Assembly (NCBI GenBank): GCA_030613505.1
Contig: JAUWLW010000075.1
Coordinates: 1-8,829, forward strand
From: Candidatus Zixiibacteriota bacterium
GTDB lineage: Bacteria; RBG-13-66-14; B26-G2; WVWN01
Direction: 5' to 3'
DNA length: 8,829 nucleotides
Part shown: positions 6,676-8,829 of the stretch, piece by piece
Layout of the letters: the number at the start of each line of letters is the position of its first letter
How positions within the stretch are numbered: position 1 is the stretch's first letter
Program-made: the position numbers and the translations under genes
The notes under the pieces: generated by a model
What the model saw: the letters and a program-made list of their open reading frames with translations, nothing else
What the model was told of the DNA's origin: nothing
The model's database searches: none

Positions 6676-6822
6676 GTGGAGAAATGCCTTGAAGTTAAAC
6701 ACGGCTGCCGTCAGCGTAACGGCTGGGGAGCCATTTTATTTTTCTCCGACGGCAAAGTAACCGCGACTAAGCACAACTACGTCCCGGCGTTGGCCGACGA
6801 CGTGTCAGTAGGGGGCGATTAA
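6676..6822 (+). CDS. Candidate small protein of 48 residues, unknown function
   Basis: An open frame from GTG 6676 to TAA 6820-6822. AAGGTAAGG lies 7 nt before the GTG and a TTGACA promoter lies about 90 nt upstream. The product begins VEKCLEVKHGCRQRNGWGAI and continues LFFSDGKVTATKHNYVPALA, with Cys4, His9 and Cys11 close together and an acidic C-terminus. Third codon positions are roughly two-thirds G/C, as in nearby genes. It ends 14 nt before the TTG of the next gene and overlaps the possible ATA start at 6822, so translation could be coupled. There is no signal peptide or membrane segment. I recognise no family. No ATG is available: the ATG at 6684 is out of frame and stops after two codons. 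It could alternatively be a long leader region without coding function. Confidence 0.45.
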   Translation: MEKCLEVKHGCRQRNGWGAILFFSDGKVTATKHNYVPALADDVSVGGD

Positions 6823-6836
6823 TAATCCGTAGGTTA

Positions 6837-7562
6837 TTGGCAGTAGTACTCGCGGCGACGACGTTCGCCGCGACCGCGGCGGCGTGGGAACTCGTCGGCT
6901 CCTTCCGTTGTCTCGTAACTAACGCTCGTGGCTTTGCGCGGGATCAGTTGGAATCTGGTTGGGTCGTAAGCGGCGGCCCGAACCCGTACGTATATTATAT
7001 TTCCACTCAGACTGGTACGATCGCTTCCAGTTTCCCGGCCCCCGGGGGCGCCGGCGCGTGGGGCATAGCCAACCGGTCACGTTACGCCTTGTACTTTTCC
7101 AACAACCAGACGTCGTGGATTTACGTGACGACCACGGCTGGTTCATTGTACAGGTCGTTCCAGTGCCCCATCCCGAGGCCCGCCGATCTGGACATAAGGG
7201 GTTTCCCGATTTCTCTTTATATAGCAATCCCCGACCGCAACGTCATCGCCGTCGTAAACCCCACGACGGGGTCGTTGGTAAGTACGTTCGCAGGGCCCGG
7301 GTCGCGGCCCACCGGTTGCTGCGGCTACGGCATGACGTTAATATCGGACTCCGCGACGCACACCATATACGAGGACGGCCGCCCCGTCATAAAGGACATC
7401 CAAACGCCCGTGGGAATCGACGATATTCACACCTTGGGGGGCCAAGACATTGGCTACTTTATTTGGGTCGTCGACGCCGCCACCAACTACATATACCGCT
7501 ACGATAAATGGACCCCCGTCGAACCCGCCTCCCTCGGCCGCGTCAAGGCGTTGTTTAGGTAG
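6837..7562 (+). CDS. Secreted beta-propeller-like repeat protein
   Basis: A secreted protein of 241 residues counted from TTG 6837. The first 16 residues are a hydrophobic signal core (LAVVLAATTFAATAAA) without the usual basic start; the frame upstream supplies it (ATA ATC CGT AGG TTA = I-I-R-R-L), so initiation at ATA 6822 or ATC 6825 behind the GGGGG at 6811-6815 is possible. The mature part has a repeat of 42-43 residues, with VGSF, ASSF, YRSF and VSTF ending at 23, 66, 108 and 151 and TG(T/S) turns at 59-61 and 144-146. Each repeat has a YxY(Y/F)S or LYIAIP-type strand, the pattern of NHL/YVTN-like propeller blades. CysCys lies at 161-162. The end, SLGRVKALFR, follows a Trp-Thr-Pro linker and may be a processing or anchoring tail. 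It probably acts in the periplasm or at the surface; ligand unknown. Confidence 0.75.
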   Translation: MAVVLAATTFAATAAAWELVGSFRCLVTNARGFARDQLESGWVVSGGPNPYVYYISTQTGTIASSFPAPGGAGAWGIANRSRYALYFSNNQTSWIYVTTTAGSLYRSFQCPIPRPADLDIRGFPISLYIAIPDRNVIAVVNPTTGSLVSTFAGPGSRPTGCCGYGMTLISDSATHTIYEDGRPVIKDIQTPVGIDDIHTLGGQDIGYFIWVVDAATNYIYRYDKWTPVEPASLGRVKALFR

Positions 7563-7606
7563 GGGCGACTGGCCAGTCGCCCCCGGCAAGGGCCTTAAGG
7601 CCCTTG
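7562..7606. repeat. Two adjacent perfect palindromes after the blade-repeat gene
   Basis: A 22-bp perfect palindrome (7562-7583, centre GGCC) starts on the last base of the stop codon, and a 20-bp perfect palindrome (7587-7606, centre TTAA) follows 3 nt later. Neither is followed by a T-run, so they are not simple terminators themselves. They may form RNA hairpins protecting the 3' end or be a dispersed intergenic repeat element. Confidence 0.8.
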
Positions 7607-7625
7607 TCTTACCAACCGAGTAACC

Positions 7626-7648
7626 CCCGGCGTTTAGCCGGGCTTTTT
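7626..7648 (+). terminator. Rho-independent terminator of the blade-repeat unit
   Basis: CCCGGC (7626-7631), loop GTTTA and GCCGGG (7637-7642) form a 6-bp GC stem followed by C and five T (7644-7648). It is the third hairpin downstream of the gene and the only one with a T-run. Confidence 0.8.
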
Positions 7649-7695
7649 ACTAGTTTTACGTCCCGATTTCCACCCTCGGCGATTCATTTTTTTAA

Positions 7696-7715
7696 TACCG
7701 TTAATTACCGTTAAT
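7696..7715. repeat. Tandem duplicate of a 10-bp unit (TACCGTTAAT x2)
   Basis: TACCGTTAAT occurs twice in direct succession (7696-7705, 7706-7715) in the AT-rich gap between two converging terminators. The role is unknown; it may be chance or a protein-binding site. Confidence 0.5.
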
Positions 7716-7730
7716 CGTTGCTCGCTTAAT

Positions 7731-7779
7731 AAAAAAGCGGCCGGCGGGTGCCGGCCGCGGTAAAAGGAGGTGGTCCTCC
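7731..7779 (-). terminator. Tandem terminators after the FlgT-N-domain gene
   Basis: On the minus strand a weak hairpin comes first (GGAGG, loop ACCA, CCTCC, then TTTTA; 7779-7761). The main one follows: a 9-bp stem GCGGCCGGC/GCCGGCCGC (7758-7750 and 7745-7737) with a 4-nt loop and six T (7736-7731). The first hairpin starts 11 nt after the stop codon at 7791. Confidence 0.88.
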
Positions 7780-7790
7780 CGTGCGCGTTC

Positions 7791-8639
7791 TTACTTTAAG
7801 GCCGCCAGCGCCTCGTCGAAGTAGGCCGCGTAGCTCGAGGCCAGGCGGACGAGGGCGTCCGCCGCGGCGGCCTCCTCGTCCTCGCCGAACCCCCGGAACT
7901 CGCCCGGGCGCGCCTGCCGCTCCGCCAGGATTTGCCCCGAGGAGGTATCGACCGCCCGGGCGTTGCCGACGGCTCGAGCGACCCGCAGGCCGGCGAACGG
8001 GTTCTCGCCCACGTACGGCAGCTCGTCCCCGACGACGCCGGCATCGGCCGTGGAGACCTCGCCGTACAGTATCACCTGCGCCAGGTACCTGCGGCCCATC
8101 GTCTGTAGCTCGCCGCGGGGCCGCGGCTCGGCGTCGGCGAAATCCTTTTGGCCGTCGCTGCCGCCCACGTAAGCGGCGTCGCGGCAGGCGTACCCGGCGG
8201 CCCCCAACCGCTCGCGGATTATCCCCTCGACGAGCCGGCTCTCGGCGGGCGCCGCGTCCTTAACGACGACGCTCACGACGACGGCGTTCTTGAGGCGGTC
8301 GAGCTCCGCCGCCAGGCCTAGGTCCTCGACGTCGCAGCTCAGCGTTACCTCGTAGAAGCCGTCCACCTCGCGCTCGCCGGTGACGACCTCGTTCGTGACG
8401 AGCCCTTTCGATTTCGTATATACCTCGTCTTCGATTAACAGCTGGTTCTCGAGGCGGACCGTAGCGTCGACGATGACTCCCACGGCCTGCTCGACGGCGC
8501 GGCGCCGCGCGTTTGCCAGCGCGGCCTCGCGGTCCGCGGCCGCGTCCCCCGTGGCCGGTACGCGCCCCACGGCGACGACGGCATGCGCCGCGGCCGCGGC
8601 CAGCAGCGTAGCCAGCAGCACGCCCACCCGCGCGCGCAT
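7791..8639 (-). CDS. Secreted protein with FlgT-type N-terminal domain
   Basis: A 282-residue exported protein. The signal peptide is residues 1-20 (MRARVGVLLATLLAAAAAHA). Residues 21-105 match the FlgT-N/LPP20-like pattern: VAVGRVPATGDAAADREAAL, ANARRRAVEQAVGVIVDAT, a NQLLIEDEVYTKSKGLV stretch and then GFYEVTLSCDV. Residues 118-282 look like a second alpha/beta domain reminiscent of CsgG/LpoB-type envelope proteins (VVVSVVV, LAQVILYGEVS, ARAVDTSSGQILAE, then a helical end). FlgT itself is a flagellar H-ring protein, but no flagellar gene is near, and this N-domain is common in other periplasmic proteins, so a flagellar role is not implied. The ATG overlaps the stop of the upstream gene (TAATG), indicating translational coupling. 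Function probably envelope-related, not known. Confidence 0.8.
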   Translation of the reverse strand: MRARVGVLLATLLAAAAAHAVVAVGRVPATGDAAADREAALANARRRAVEQAVGVIVDATVRLENQLLIEDEVYTKSKGLVTNEVVTGEREVDGFYEVTLSCDVEDLGLAAELDRLKNAVVVSVVVKDAAPAESRLVEGIIRERLGAAGYACRDAAYVGGSDGQKDFADAEPRPRGELQTMGRRYLAQVILYGEVSTADAGVVGDELPYVGENPFAGLRVARAVGNARAVDTSSGQILAERQARPGEFRGFGEDEEAAAADALVRLASSYAAYFDEALAALK

Positions 8640-8829
8640 TACTCGAGCCCCCGCGTCATTATGACCAGCCGTCCGCCCTTGAGAACGCCCGTTTGCGCGT
8701 CGAGCTGGAACAGGATGTCGACGATTTGAGAGGGCAGGACCAGGTCGCAGGCGTATTCGCCCACGGCCTTGAGGGCTTTTATGACCAGCGGTCGGGCGCC
8801 GGCGCCTTTCTCCTGCGCCTGCTCGAGCG
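8639..8829 (-). CDS. C-terminal end of an unidentified gene, cut by the window edge
   Basis: The last 62 codons of a minus-strand frame that stays open to the window end (first full codon 8827) and stops at TAA 8641-8639, sharing the A of the next gene's ATG. Visible sequence includes ARPLVIKALKAVGEYACDLV, LPSQIVDILFQLDAQTGVLK and the end GGRLVIMTRGLE. The TAATG overlap with the FlgT-N-domain gene argues that it is real, co-transcribed and coupled. It reads like a mixed alpha/beta domain ending; I do not recognise the family. Upstream coding sequence and start lie outside the window. Confidence 0.7.
   Translation of the reverse strand, partial: LEQAQEKGAGARPLVIKALKAVGEYACDLVLPSQIVDILFQLDAQTGVLKGGRLVIMTRGLE

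Noticed and set aside
7338-7589. Minus-strand frame antisense to the end of the blade-repeat gene, considered as the client of the terminator at 6513
   Set aside because: No ribosome-binding site or domain, starts inside the palindromes, and ends more than 800 nt before that terminator.
1-8829. CRISPR array, tRNA/rRNA genes, insertion sequence or toxin-antitoxin pair
   Set aside because: No regularly spaced repeats, no RNA gene signatures, no transposase or terminal inverted repeats, and no recognisable toxin or antitoxin fold were found on either strand.

Overview
The window reads as chromosomal DNA of a Gram-negative, GC-rich bacterium. Two outer-membrane beta-barrel proteins, several Sec-type signal peptides and clear Shine-Dalgarno sites support this. 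The heavy GCC/GCG/GGC codon use, recurrent GC-rich hairpin terminators and a secreted blade-repeat protein suggest an uncultured lineage, but nothing here fixes the phylum. I see no rRNA, tRNA, CRISPR array, transposase, integrase or phage gene.

Layout. (1) 3-1524, minus strand: a small exported phospholipase D-like protein (1024-1524) followed 25 nt later by a D-2-hydroxyacid dehydrogenase (3-998), probably one operon. (2) 1582-3297, minus: one polytopic membrane protein that looks like a GT-C glycosyltransferase, with its own promoter and a strong terminator. (3) 3370-4858, plus: an AT-richer block with a TTGACA promoter, two tandem paralogous 8-strand-type beta-barrel proteins and a terminator. 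(4) 4878-6473, minus: a rhomboid intramembrane protease followed by a membrane-anchored ClpP-fold (SDH/SppA-like) serine protease, 36 nt apart. (5) 6584-7648, plus: a self-contained unit with a promoter, a candidate 48-codon gene, a secreted blade-repeat protein whose start codon is unclear, two perfect palindromes and a terminator. (6) 7731-8829, minus: a secreted FlgT-N-domain protein translationally coupled to the cut-off end of an upstream gene, ended by tandem terminators.

Most of the window concerns the cell envelope: export, outer-membrane barrels, membrane proteolysis and probable glycosyl transfer. No single pathway links the units. The least ordinary points are the PLD-like protein with a substituted HKD motif, unit (5) with its undescribed small ORF, missing canonical start and flanking look-alike terminators, the 37-nt zero-divergence patch between the two otherwise diverged barrel genes, and a shared extended -10 promoter pattern in front of two minus-strand genes. 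I found no convincing complete new defence or mobile system.
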